Positions 16,247 to 24,804 of a stretch of 64,000 nucleotides of DNA are shown in pieces. The stretch comes from JAUXFK01 sp034189035. GTDB taxonomy: Bacteria; Desulfobacterota; UBA8473. The translations under genes and the position numbers were made by a program. The notes under the pieces were generated by a model that did no database searches, was not told the origin of the DNA, and saw nothing but the letters and a program-made list of their open reading frames with translations. The DNA lies in assembly GCA_034189035.1 (NCBI GenBank), contig JAXHVA010000007.1, positions 1 through 64,000 on the forward strand, read 5' to 3'. Each line of letters starts with the position of its first letter. Position 1 is the stretch's first letter.

Positions 16247-17046
16247 TGAATATGATCAGAGTCTCGAGGGTAGGCTTTCGATATGTTGAGCAATGGGTTT
16301 TGAGAGATATCTCTTTTTGCGTAAACAGAAAAGAGGTTTTGGGGATAATCGGTCCGAATGGTTCGGGAAAGACGACCCTATTAAAGAGTTTAAACAGGAC
16401 CATTACCCCTGAACAGGGGGATATATTTATAGACGGGACAAACATCAAAGGGATAAAGAGGAGAGAACTGGCCAGAATTATAGGCACTGTTCCACAGGAA
16501 GCTTCGATGATATTCCCTTTTACTATCCTTGAGATGGTGCTTATGGGACGGGCACCCTATCTGGGAAGACTCGGCTTTGAAGGAGAGCAGGATTATGAAA
16601 AGGCCATAAGGGCAATGGAGATGACTGACACTCTTCCCTTTTCTTCAAGGAAGATCGATACCCTGAGCGGAGGAGAAAAGCAGAGGGTCTTAATCGCCAG
16701 GGCTATTACGCAGGAGCCGGTGATAATGCTTCTCGATGAGCCCACATCGTTTCTTGATATCAAACACCAGATTGAGATTTACGATCTGATAAAAGAGCTC
16801 AATTCAGTCAATGGGGTAACGGTTATCATCGTGTCTCATGATATCAATCTTGCTGCTCAGTACTGTGGCAGAGTTATGCTTATGAACAACGGCAGGGTCT
16901 TTAAGATAGGAAGCCCGGATGATGTTGTGACCAAAGAGAATATCGAAGAAGTATATGGATGTCAGGTCCTAGTGGATAAAAATCCGGTTACGGAAAGACC
17001 GAGAATTACCCCCTTGAGTTCCCACTCGAGTGAAAAGGGGATGTGA
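16246..17046 (+). CDS. btuD: Corrinoid ABC transporter ATPase (BtuD-like)
   Basis: The 266-residue ABC ATPase powers the preceding permease. Walker A is GPNGSGKT (residues 36-43), the Q-loop lies in VPQEASMIFPFT, the signature is LSGGEKQR, Walker B is VIMLLDEPT, and the H-loop is VSHDINLAAQYC. The FPFT..E.VLMGR.P motif is typical of the iron-siderophore/B12 subgroup. The start overlaps the btuC stop (TAATG). The C-terminal 30 residues are a short tail after VYGCQV. Confidence 0.9.
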   Translation: MNMIRVSRVGFRYVEQWVLRDISFCVNRKEVLGIIGPNGSGKTTLLKSLNRTITPEQGDIFIDGTNIKGIKRRELARIIGTVPQEASMIFPFTILEMVLMGRAPYLGRLGFEGEQDYEKAIRAMEMTDTLPFSSRKIDTLSGGEKQRVLIARAITQEPVIMLLDEPTSFLDIKHQIEIYDLIKELNSVNGVTVIIVSHDINLAAQYCGRVMLMNNGRVFKIGSPDDVVTKENIEEVYGCQVLVDKNPVTERPRITPLSSHSSEKGM

Positions 17047-17102
17047 TGCACCATAAGATTCCAGAAGAAAGATAACAAAAGCATAGAGGAGGAATAGATA
17101 AG

Positions 17103-18986
17103 GTGAAGCGATTTATGAATTCTGTATTTGTTTTAGTGATATGTGGATTTGTTGCAATGACGAGTCTTGTTTATGCACAGGAAGATGGGGAAATAATGGA
17201 AGAGGTTGTCGTAACTGCAACGAGAATATCGACTTCGATTCAAGAAGTCGGTAGTTCGGTTACTGTAATTTCAAAAGATGAAATCGAGGCAAAGGGGCTC
17301 CATACGGTTCAGGAAGTGCTTAAAGGCACAGTCGGACTCGATGTAACAAATACCGGCGGACCAGGACAGACGAGCAGAATTTTTTTACGAGGGGCAAATT
17401 CTTATCATACTCTGGTGCTTATAGACGGGGTAGAGATGAACGATCCCACGGGTATCAACCGGGGGTTCAATTTTGCGAACCTTACTGCAGAGAATATAGA
17501 TCGAATAGAGGTTATCCGTGGGCCTCAAAGTGTACTCTACGGTGCGGATGCAATGGGTGGCGTGATCAATATCATTACAAAGAGAGGCAAAGGAGAGATG
17601 GAATTCTATTTGGGAGGTGAGGGAGGGCCTCATAACACATGGAAAGAATTTGGAGGATTCAATACAACCAGCGAAAAATGGGGAGTTACAATGGAGGTAT
17701 CTCATATTAGCAGTGATGGTTTTTCGGCTGCTGATGAAGACCTGCCCGGTAATAGAGAGGATGATGGGTGGGAAAACGGCAGCGCATCGGCCAGTTTGGA
17801 CCTATCTATCAACAAGGATATTGATCTTACCCTTATAACACGAGTTTGGGATGGTCGAACCGATCTGGATAACGGGGGTGGACCATACCAGGACCAAGAG
17901 GATTACTCTGTAGATGAGCAGAAGATTTTCACGAGGATAGAGTCACGGATGTCCTTTATTGATGACAAATGGGAACAGACCTTTAGTCATGGTTTTGGTG
18001 ACCATAAAAGAGATTACAACAATGATCCATGGAGTGGGGATTATACTTTTGACGGTGCAAAACACGAGGTATCCTGGCAACATAACCTGTACCTTTACGA
18101 AGAGAATACTCTCTCATTTGGGATAGAGTATGAGCAAGAGAAGTTGGATAACCACTCAAACCTTGACGAATCTGTCTATACATACAGTTTCTTTATTCAG
18201 GATCAAATAAAATTGAGGAACTCTTCTTTTACTACTGTTGGTCTGCGCTATGACGATCATGAACAGTTCGGAGGTGAAACCACCTTTCGAATTACACAGT
18301 CTTATCTTGTAAAGCAGTGGGATACGCAATTCAGATATTCCTATGGAACCGGTTTCAGGGCTCCGAGTTTAAGTGAGCTTTACTATGTAAACCCCTGGGG
18401 AGGACCAGGCGGAAACCCTGATCTCGATCCTGAGAGCAGTATAGGATGGGATATAGGAGTGGAGCAGTCTCTTTTGAAGAGTCAACTCATTGTGGGCGCG
18501 GCCTATTTTCAAAATGACTTTGAGGACCTTATCGAATGGAACAATGGATATGAGAACCTTGATAAGGCCAAAACAAAAGGGGTTGAATCTTTCGTAGAGG
18601 TGTCACCCCAGAATGATCTTTCAATTCGTCTCAACTATACGTACACAGATAGCGAGGATGATGAGGGTGATAGTTTACTCAGAAGGCCGTTGCATAAAGC
18701 CGGGCTGAATACATTATACTACTTCACACAGAACGGCACCTTAAACCTCGGTATTCTCTATGTGGGTGAACGGGATGATAGTTATTGGGATTCTATGGCC
18801 TTTTCTTCAATGGATGTTGTCACAGATGATTACATTGTAGTGAATCTTGCTGGATCTTACAACATATCTGATTCCTTTCAGATTCTTGCCAGAATTGAAA
18901 ACCTCTTCGACGAGGACTACTATGAGGCGTATGGTTATGGGACAGCCGGATTTTCAACATACATCGGGATGAAGGTCACTCTTTAA
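17103..18986 (+). CDS. btuB: TonB-dependent outer-membrane receptor, BtuB type
   Basis: The 627-residue outer-membrane receptor has a signal peptide (to about residue 25, ..LVYAQ), a TonB box (EEVVVTATR), a plug domain (GLHTVQEVLKGTVGLDVTNTG, RIFLRGANSYHTLVLIDG, IEVIRGPQSVLYGADAMGGVINIITK) and a 22-strand barrel ending in an aromatic-rich strand (FSTYIGMKVTL). Length and plug spacing match BtuB. A GTG start at 17103 follows AGGAGGA by 9 nt. It is the last gene of the riboswitch 1 operon, which supports corrinoid as its substrate. It should bring cobamides or cobinamide across the outer membrane using TonB energy. Confidence 0.88.
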   Translation: MKRFMNSVFVLVICGFVAMTSLVYAQEDGEIMEEVVVTATRISTSIQEVGSSVTVISKDEIEAKGLHTVQEVLKGTVGLDVTNTGGPGQTSRIFLRGANSYHTLVLIDGVEMNDPTGINRGFNFANLTAENIDRIEVIRGPQSVLYGADAMGGVINIITKRGKGEMEFYLGGEGGPHNTWKEFGGFNTTSEKWGVTMEVSHISSDGFSAADEDLPGNREDDGWENGSASASLDLSINKDIDLTLITRVWDGRTDLDNGGGPYQDQEDYSVDEQKIFTRIESRMSFIDDKWEQTFSHGFGDHKRDYNNDPWSGDYTFDGAKHEVSWQHNLYLYEENTLSFGIEYEQEKLDNHSNLDESVYTYSFFIQDQIKLRNSSFTTVGLRYDDHEQFGGETTFRITQSYLVKQWDTQFRYSYGTGFRAPSLSELYYVNPWGGPGGNPDLDPESSIGWDIGVEQSLLKSQLIVGAAYFQNDFEDLIEWNNGYENLDKAKTKGVESFVEVSPQNDLSIRLNYTYTDSEDDEGDSLLRRPLHKAGLNTLYYFTQNGTLNLGILYVGERDDSYWDSMAFSSMDVVTDDYIVVNLAGSYNISDSFQILARIENLFDEDYYEAYGYGTAGFSTYIGMKVTL

Positions 18987-18988
18987 GG

Positions 18989-19189
18989 AGCTGTTGCTCA
19001 AAAGAATAATCAATTTTCGCTTTGCCCGAAACGTTTTTTTTATAAGTCTAAGGCTTGCTCCAGACGATTTCAAAACTCGTCCAATAGGGCTCAAACAGCT
19101 GAAATTGCTAAACTTCAGCTTCGCCAAGACGTATAAACAAAAAACCTTTTGATGACCGCTCAAAGGAATTTTTCTTTTGGGCAACAGCT
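18989..19189. repeat. MITE-like long inverted repeat (family D)
   Basis: The element starts AGCTGTTGCTCAAAAGAA and ends with its near-perfect complement TTCTTTTGGGCAACAGCT. The arms continue inward imperfectly, with a run of T on the left matched by a run of A on the right. It is 201 bp, has no coding capacity, and begins 3 bp after the btuB stop, where its folded RNA could also act as a terminator. It differs in sequence from the palindromes at 24518, 56498 and 60114. Confidence 0.55.
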
Positions 19190-19223
19190 AGTTAATATGG
19201 GAATCGGAATATAAATAAAATAC

Positions 19224-19253
19224 TTGACAATCAGTACGTGTATCCGTTATAAA
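19224..19253 (+). promoter_or_regulatory. Sigma70 promoter for the second btu operon
   Basis: TTGACA at 19224-19229 and TATAAA at 19248-19253 with an 18-bp spacer form a near-consensus promoter directly upstream of cobalamin riboswitch 2. Confidence 0.7.
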
Positions 19254-19299
19254 ATAACATCTATTTGATGTTTCGTTCTTTGAAGTATAGATTTGCTGT

Positions 19300-19462
19300 C
19301 ATAGGTTCCCTTTATGGGGTTAAATGGGAATCCTGTTTAAAAGCAGGAGCTGCCCCGCATCTGTAAGCAGGGACGAACTCTATAATAAAACCACTGTTTC
19401 GTTGAAACGGAATGGGAAGGTATAGAGAGAGGATGATCTGCGAGCCAGAAGACCTGCCTGTG
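19300..19462 (+). promoter_or_regulatory. Cobalamin riboswitch 2
   Basis: The aptamer core reads GGGAATCCTGTTTAAAAGC, then GCCCCGCATCTGTAAGC and GGGACGAACTC, with the B12 box GCGAGCCAGAAGACCTGCC at 19440-19458. The stretch from there to 19556 is leader without a gene. A strong terminator at 19557-19592 completes the switch ahead of the adenosyltransferase operon. Confidence 0.92.
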
Positions 19463-19556
19463 ATATATCTTGTCAGAGACCCTCCGAGGGGAGTTGGTCG
19501 GCAAGAAATGGTGTTAATTCATAATTACGCTTGGATAGACATTACTTCAGAATTTT

Positions 19557-19592
19557 AAAGCCCGATCTCCTTTTGGAGATCGGGCTTTTTTT
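19557..19592 (+). terminator. Riboswitch 2 terminator
   Basis: A perfect 14-bp stem (19557-19570 with 19575-19588) and TTTT loop are followed by a run of T residues. It is the transcription-off element for the operon starting at 19695. Confidence 0.9.
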
Positions 19593-19694
19593 GTAAGTAT
19601 ACCCCATACACTTGTACAGAAGGTAAAGAATGGATCAAAGAGATAAGAGTCAAAACACAACAGGCCTGTCATTATCAATGAAAGGAGAGGCATC

Positions 19695-20228
19695 GTGTCA
19701 AAGGAAAAGGGCCTGATTATTGTTCATACTGGGACCGGTAAAGGTAAGACCACCGCTGCTATGGGTATGGCATTACGAACAGTAGGCCATAACCTGAAGG
19801 TATTGATGGCTCAGTTTATCAAGGGAAGTTGGAAATATGGAGAGCTGAAAGCGATTAAGAGGCTCCACCCCCATTTTGAGATCGTCCCACTGGGGGAGGG
19901 GTTTTTAGGATCGAACAGAAAAACTCCAACTCAGGATCAGATTCAATTGGTCGTTGATGCCTGGGAATTTTGCAAGGAAAAGGTGAGGTCAGGTCAGTAC
20001 AATATGATCATCCTTGATGAGATAAACTATGTCATAGACTACGGACTGCTTCCATTGGACTGGGTTCTTGATACCCTTCAAAAGAAGCCTGCAAGACTTC
20101 ATGTGGTGTTAACTGGAAGAAATGCCCATCCCAGAATCATAGAGGCAGCGGATCTGGTAACCGAAATGAGAGAGCTCAAACACCCCTTTAAAAGTGGGAT
20201 TAAGGCTCAAAGGGGAATTGAGTATTAA
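19695..20228 (+). CDS. btuR: Corrinoid adenosyltransferase (CobA/BtuR family)
   Basis: The 177-residue enzyme transfers the 5'-deoxyadenosyl group of ATP to cob(I)alamin or precursors in the cytoplasm, giving adenosyl-corrinoid. The N-terminal P-loop HTGTGKGKTTAAMGMALR (GTGKGKT at 13-19) is diagnostic. MAQFIKGSWKYGE, DEINYVIDYGLL, VLTGRNAHP and the C-terminal HPFKSGIKAQRGIEY complete the family signature. GTG is the start, 5 nt after AAAGGAGAGG. As first gene behind riboswitch 2, it couples imported corrinoid to activation. Confidence 0.93.
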   Translation: MSKEKGLIIVHTGTGKGKTTAAMGMALRTVGHNLKVLMAQFIKGSWKYGELKAIKRLHPHFEIVPLGEGFLGSNRKTPTQDQIQLVVDAWEFCKEKVRSGQYNMIILDEINYVIDYGLLPLDWVLDTLQKKPARLHVVLTGRNAHPRIIEAADLVTEMRELKHPFKSGIKAQRGIEY

Positions 20229-20441
20229 TAGGAGACGGAGTGGCAACTGGAGATATTCAAGACTGTAGTCATGAGGGCTAGCGGGATTTGAGGGAAAGAA
20301 TGACTGAGAGAATTTACGGAAAGGAATATCTGAAAAGAGATTGACCCATATAGATTTTCAGATATGCTTTTAGAGCGTATTGGGTTATAAATTTAGTTTT
20401 TTAAAAGAACATTTTAACCCGTTTCAAAGGAGGTGTAAAAG

Positions 20442-20702
20442 ATGAAGACAGGAGCCATTGTTTATATTGCCGGTGCTGAGGGGATGAGGGATGATTTTAA
20501 TATTGAACAGGCAATAAATAGATTGGATTTTAAGGCGGACATGGTTGAAGTGGTTTCTCCAATTGCAGGCCATTTCGATGTGATGGATGCCTGGTGGGTG
20601 CTTACTGCCAGAGGTATGAAGTCTGTAGTTTGTCTGACGGCGGAGGTCGCAGGCAAGGCGGAACTCAGACTTACGGGTCGTGAACTCCGGCTATGCGGGT
20701 AA
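20442..20702 (+). CDS. Small conserved-looking protein of unknown function in the corrinoid operon
   Basis: An 86-residue protein with an excellent ribosome site (AAAGGAGGTG, 6 nt before ATG). It starts MKTGAIVYIAGAEGMRDDFN and contains a Trp-Trp pair (DAWWVLTARGMKSVVCLTAEV). It has no signal peptide and no clear membrane helix, is predicted mixed alpha/beta, and has only two cysteines. I do not recognise the family. Its place between the adenosyltransferase and the periplasmic CbiK, all under riboswitch 2, suggests a cytoplasmic accessory to corrinoid handling. Confidence 0.7.
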   Translation: MKTGAIVYIAGAEGMRDDFNIEQAINRLDFKADMVEVVSPIAGHFDVMDAWWVLTARGMKSVVCLTAEVAGKAELRLTGRELRLCG

Positions 20703-20757
20703 GATACGGTAAGAGATTATTCAGTAATGAATAAAACACATTGGGAGGTTTTAGATA

Positions 20758-21732
20758 ATGAAGAGATGCTCTTTTATGATAATAACGATAGTCCTGTGTA
20801 TGACACTGCTTGTTCCTTCTATCACGATAGGACATATGAATGATAAAAAAGCGATTGTTCTGGCTCAGTTCGGTACAAGTTATCCTGTTGCGCTTACGAC
20901 TATCATGGAGATTCAAAAGCAAGTTCAAAAAGCCTTTCCAGATGTGAAGGTACAAACGGCCTTTACCTCTTATATCATCAGAAATATCTGGCATGAAAGG
21001 CAGGATGACAGGAAATTTCTGAAGGAAAATAGAAATATTCCCAAAGAGATTCTCCATATTAAAGGGCCGCTTGCGACAATTGCCTGTCTTCAGGATGAAG
21101 GCTATTCCACGATCATTATTCAACCCACCCATGTTTTTGAGGGCGAGGAGTATCTGAACCTTAAATCGTGTATAGATGCACTGGATTCTATATCAACGGT
21201 GAGAGCTAAACATAAACCTTTCCGGAAGATCATCCTAGGAAGGCCTTTTTTCGGAAAGAAGGGGGAGGAATACCCCTATCATAAGGACCTGGAAACCGCT
21301 GCAAAAGCGGTCAGTGATGATGTGGCGCTGGCTGTAAAAAATAATGCAGCCCTGGTTTACATGGGGCACGGAAACGAATGTTTGTCCACTGGCGCGTACA
21401 TAGAATTTCAGGAAACTCTGAGGGAAATGTACCCTGAAACCCCTGTATATACAGGGGTGGTCGAAGGGTTTCCATCTCTCGATTATGTTGTCTCTGGTTT
21501 GGTTAAAGACAGGATAGAGAGAGTAGTACTTAAGCCTTTGATGATCGTTGCCGGTGACCATGCTATAAACGACATGGCTGGTGATGAAGATGGTTCATGG
21601 AAGAGAACCATCGAGTCAAAAGGGATTGAGGTCATAACGGCAATTCATGGGCTGGGTGAAAATCCTGAAATCGCGAAAATCTTCATTGAGCACATTAAAG
21701 ACGTTATCAGGGATAATCAAGTTGAGATGTAG
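20758..21732 (+). CDS. cbiK: Periplasmic sirohydrochlorin cobaltochelatase (CbiK-P type)
   Basis: A 324-residue class II chelatase of the CbiK family, which inserts Co2+ into sirohydrochlorin at the start of the anaerobic corrin pathway. It has an N-terminal signal peptide (IITIVLCMTLLVPSITIG), so it should be exported. The catalytic histidines lie in QPTHVFEGEEY and AGDHAINDMAGDEDGSWK; the second block is nearly identical to enterobacterial CbiK. A precedent for an exported form is CbiK-P of Desulfovibrio vulgaris. GGGAGG lies 9 nt before the ATG. It sits between btuR and a second btuCDF set under riboswitch 2. A periplasmic tetrapyrrole chelatase next to a corrinoid importer suggests metal loading or storage in the envelope rather than de novo synthesis, for which the cytoplasmic copy at 42994 is available. 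Confidence 0.88.
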   Translation: MKRCSFMIITIVLCMTLLVPSITIGHMNDKKAIVLAQFGTSYPVALTTIMEIQKQVQKAFPDVKVQTAFTSYIIRNIWHERQDDRKFLKENRNIPKEILHIKGPLATIACLQDEGYSTIIIQPTHVFEGEEYLNLKSCIDALDSISTVRAKHKPFRKIILGRPFFGKKGEEYPYHKDLETAAKAVSDDVALAVKNNAALVYMGHGNECLSTGAYIEFQETLREMYPETPVYTGVVEGFPSLDYVVSGLVKDRIERVVLKPLMIVAGDHAINDMAGDEDGSWKRTIESKGIEVITAIHGLGENPEIAKIFIEHIKDVIRDNQVEM

Positions 21733-21735
21733 ATC

Positions 21736-22788
21736 ATGATGAAGAAAAATCGGTTTGGGGTCTCAATAGGCCTGGGGCTCCAAAGCCTTTTATTAGTCCT
21801 TCTACTCCTTAGTGTTATTGTAGTCTCAACCGGGATGGGATACATTTCGATATCTCCTTTTGAGGTTATACGGATAGTCATTTCCAGGATAAGTGGTGTG
21901 ACTGAACTCGTAGAAGGTATTCAGGGTGTCTTTCCTTATGTTGTTATGGAAGTCAGGCTGCCTCGCATATTGACTTCGGCTATTGTAGGATCAGGCTTAT
22001 CGATTGCAGGTGTAATCTTTCAGGGTATTTTGTTAAACCCTTTAGCCGATCCGTATACTCTCGGCATATCCGCTGGAGCGGCCTTTGGGGCATCTATTGC
22101 CCTGCTTTTAGATATAACCTTTCTGGAAATTTGCTCTGTCCCGTTATTTGCCTTTGTAGGAGCGGTTGCTACCTTGTTTGCAGTGATATTTCTCTCATCT
22201 TTTAATGGTCAGGCATCTTCTCACAGTTTGATATTGTCAGGGATTATCGTGGCTGCAATACTCTCCGCAGGTATAAGCTTTTTAAAATACGTGGCCGATG
22301 AGCAGGTCTCAATCATAATCTTCTGGTTGATGGGGAGCTTTGGTTCAAAGACCTGGGCTGATGTCTTTTTGACCTTCATCTTTGTATTGATTGGATTCGT
22401 AGTCTCCATCTACTATGCCCGTGATCTTAATATAATGTCATTGGGTGACCGATCAGCTGCTTCTTTAGGCATTGAGACGAATAGGGTGAGGATAATCCTT
22501 CTGGTAACAGCATCCTTGATCACTGCGATCTGTGTTTCGGTCTCAGGCATCATCGGTTTTGTGGGACTGATTATTCCCCATTTAATGCGTTTCCTTGTGG
22601 GACCGGACAATAGAAGGTTAATTCCTTCTGCAACCCTAGTTGGCGCCACTTTGCTTCTTTGCGCTGATACGATCACAAGGGCTGTTTTACCACAGGAAAT
22701 ACCGATAGGTGTCTTGACCGCCCTTATCGGAGGCCCCTTCTTTTGTTACATTTTCAAACAGGGGCGTATCGGAAGAGGTCATGGATAG
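21736..22788 (+). CDS. btuC: Corrinoid/metal-chelate ABC transporter permease (BtuC/FecCD family), second set
   Basis: A 350-residue FecCD-family permease with about ten membrane helices. Motifs include VRLPRILTSAIVGSGLSIAG, NPLADPYTLGISAGAAFG, the coupling loop LGIETNRVRI and IIGFVGLIIPHLMRFLVG. It follows cbiK after 3 bp and overlaps the ATPase gene by 8 nt. It is clearly diverged from the permease at 15227. With the ATPase at 22781 and binding protein at 23575 it forms a second complete importer under cobalamin riboswitch control, which may carry a different corrinoid form such as cobyric acid or cobinamide. Confidence 0.88.
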   Translation: MMKKNRFGVSIGLGLQSLLLVLLLLSVIVVSTGMGYISISPFEVIRIVISRISGVTELVEGIQGVFPYVVMEVRLPRILTSAIVGSGLSIAGVIFQGILLNPLADPYTLGISAGAAFGASIALLLDITFLEICSVPLFAFVGAVATLFAVIFLSSFNGQASSHSLILSGIIVAAILSAGISFLKYVADEQVSIIIFWLMGSFGSKTWADVFLTFIFVLIGFVVSIYYARDLNIMSLGDRSAASLGIETNRVRIILLVTASLITAICVSVSGIIGFVGLIIPHLMRFLVGPDNRRLIPSATLVGATLLLCADTITRAVLPQEIPIGVLTALIGGPFFCYIFKQGRIGRGHG

Positions 22789-23578
22789 AAAGACGGTTTT
22801 TGAAGTCAAAAATGTCAATTTCTATTACGGGAAAAACAAAACTCTAGATGATCTTTGCCTGACCATAGAACCGGGAAAGTTTTACGGTCTTGTGGGGCCC
22901 AACGGATGCGGTAAAACGACCTTTCTCGATTTGCTGGTGAGGAACAGACCTCCCGAATCAGGGAAAATCAAGTATTTAGGGCTGGATATAAAGAGATACA
23001 TCAGGAGGAAACTGGCAAGAGAGATAGCCCTTGTTCCACAGGATTTTTATATCAACTTTCCCTTTACCGTTAACGAGATCGTGCTTATGGGGCGGCATCC
23101 TTATATCCAGAGGTTTTCTTCTCCTTCAGCCGAAGACATAAAGATAGTGGATGAGATAATGGAGAAGATGGAGATTGATAGACTCCATGACAGATGTATT
23201 ACTGAAGTGAGTGGAGGAGAGAAGCAAAGGGTAGTCTTTGCAAGGGCCCTTGCACAGGATACCCCTGTTTTGATAATGGATGAAAGCACATCGAATATGG
23301 ATATTCAGCATACCTTAAACATCCTCGATATTGTGACAGATAGAGTGGAGATTGAAAAGAGAACCGCTATTGCAGCATTGCATAACCTGAACCTCGCTGC
23401 AATCTACTGTGACAGACTAATTTTTATGAAATCTGGTAGAATTGTTTGCGAGGGGGACACAGATGATGTGTTAAACAAAGAGAATGTAAAGGATGTCTTT
23501 GAGGTGAACTCCAGGGTCTATTTTGACCGGTATTCAAATTCAAAACAGGTGGTATTTAGGAGGATAAGACACAGATGA
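22781..23578 (+). CDS. btuD: ABC transporter ATPase (BtuD-like), second set
   Basis: The 265-residue ATPase has Walker A GPNGCGKT (39-46), the Q-loop in LVPQDFYINFPFT, the subgroup motif IVLMGRHPYI, the signature VSGGEKQR, and Walker B PVLIMDEST, where Ser-Thr replaces the usual Pro-Thr after DE. The expected switch histidine appears in AALHNLNLAAIYC, with Leu before His instead of Ser. It overlaps the permease gene by 8 nt and the next gene by 4 nt (ATGA). It should energise the adjacent permease. Confidence 0.88.
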   Translation: MDRKTVFEVKNVNFYYGKNKTLDDLCLTIEPGKFYGLVGPNGCGKTTFLDLLVRNRPPESGKIKYLGLDIKRYIRRKLAREIALVPQDFYINFPFTVNEIVLMGRHPYIQRFSSPSAEDIKIVDEIMEKMEIDRLHDRCITEVSGGEKQRVVFARALAQDTPVLIMDESTSNMDIQHTLNILDIVTDRVEIEKRTAIAALHNLNLAAIYCDRLIFMKSGRIVCEGDTDDVLNKENVKDVFEVNSRVYFDRYSNSKQVVFRRIRHR

Positions 23579-24507
23579 GGGAAAAGCTCGTCGGTGTGTT
23601 CGTTATCGTATTTCTGTTGGTAGTTTCCTTTCATGCGTATGCGAAGGTATTGGGTTTTGTCGATATGCCGGATGAGGAGATCATCGTTGAACAGCCATTT
23701 AAAAGGATAATCTCATTATACGGTGCACATACGGAGAATCTTTTTTCTCTCGGTCTTGACAGAGAAATAATAGGGGTATCGAAAAACGAGGTCTATCCGC
23801 CTCAGGCAATAAAAAAGCCGACATTCAGCTATCATGATGATGCTGAGAAGTTCATTGCAGCCCATCCCGACTTGATCATAATAAGGCCAATGATCGCCCG
23901 AGGATATAGAAACCTGGTCATAAAACTCCAAAAAGCCGGGATAACGGTTATATCTTTGCAGCCGACGACTGTGAGTGAGATGTTTTTATACTGGAAGAAA
24001 CTGGGAATGCTCACCGGGAAAAAAAGACAAGCTGAAGAAATGATTGAAAGATTTCAACAGGGACTTTCCTGGATCAATTTATATGTGGAAGCTATTCCCT
24101 TTACTGAGCGAAAGAGGGTCTATTTTGAGGCCATTCACAGTAAGATGAAGACCTTCTCTCCATCTTCAATCGCTATTTTTGCATTGAAGTCAGCAGGAGG
24201 AATAAATGTTGCGGATGATGCAAAGGCTGTAAGGGGAACAAATATTGCGACCTATGGGAAAGAGCGTATCCTATCTCATGCAAATGAAATAGACGTTTAT
24301 CTTGCACAAAGAGGGACGATGAACCATACAATGGTAGAGTCTATTTTACAGGAGGGCGGGTTTAAGGCCATTAAGGCGGTACGAGACAGGGAGGTCTATA
24401 TAATCGATGAGGAGATCGTGTCACGCCCTACCATGAGATTATTAGAAGGGATACACCAAATAAGCAAGCTCTTATACGCTGACAGGTTTGTAGACTGTAA
24501 TAATTAA
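23575..24507 (+). CDS. btuF: ABC transporter periplasmic binding protein (BtuF/FepB-like), second set
   Basis: A 310-residue class III binding protein with a clear signal peptide (VFVIVFLLVVSFHAYAK). Lobe one carries FKRIISLYGAHTENLFSLGLD and HPDLIIIRP, which differ from the standard SLAPSITE motif. The second lobe has ALKSAGGINVADDAKAVRGTNIATYGKERIL, a pattern also seen in iron and metal-chelate receptors, and ends with VYIIDEEIVSRPTMRLLEGIHQISKLLY. Operon position after btuR-cbiK-btuCD under a cobalamin riboswitch suggests a corrinoid ligand; the divergent pocket suggests a ligand different from that of the first set, possibly a tetrapyrrole or cobalt chelate. Confidence 0.82.
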   Translation: MREKLVGVFVIVFLLVVSFHAYAKVLGFVDMPDEEIIVEQPFKRIISLYGAHTENLFSLGLDREIIGVSKNEVYPPQAIKKPTFSYHDDAEKFIAAHPDLIIIRPMIARGYRNLVIKLQKAGITVISLQPTTVSEMFLYWKKLGMLTGKKRQAEEMIERFQQGLSWINLYVEAIPFTERKRVYFEAIHSKMKTFSPSSIAIFALKSAGGINVADDAKAVRGTNIATYGKERILSHANEIDVYLAQRGTMNHTMVESILQEGGFKAIKAVRDREVYIIDEEIVSRPTMRLLEGIHQISKLLYADRFVDCNN

Positions 24508-24517
24508 TCAAAATTCG

Positions 24518-24763
24518 TATTGACTGCCTTCAGTAAAAATCGGTTACAGCAAAGGCAATCACATTATAACCCGTGCAAAACTCTCTAGTGAGTGAGCGTT
24601 AAGAAAGAATAGTATTGATCATTTGTATGAGACAGTCACAGATGTACATTATAAAAGACTCACAACTAAAAAGCAATCTCCTGTTCTTTCTTAACGCTCA
24701 CTATAGCGCTCAAACAATTGCACACGTTATAAGTATGACCGCCTTTGCTGAGTTAAGTCAATA
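24518..24763. mobile_element. MITE-like palindrome, copy A
   Basis: Long imperfect inverted repeat with arms of about 65-100 nt. Outer pairs are TATTGACT (24518-24525) with AGTCAATA (24756-24763) and CAGCAAAGGC (24547-24556) with GCCTTTGCTG (24741-24750). The inner arm GAGCGTTAAGAAAGAA pairs with TTCTTTCTTAACGCTC. The same inner sequence recurs in copies B and C. No coding capacity. It fills nearly the whole 24508-24804 interval between the second btu set and cbiL. Confidence 0.65.
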
Positions 24764-24804
24764 GTGATTTTAACCAATAAATGAATATGAGGAGCCAATG
24801 TAAG

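Noticed and set aside
24518..24763. CRISPR array or tandem repeats
   Set aside because: The repeats are inverted, single-unit and spread over 36 kb, without spacers or cas genes.
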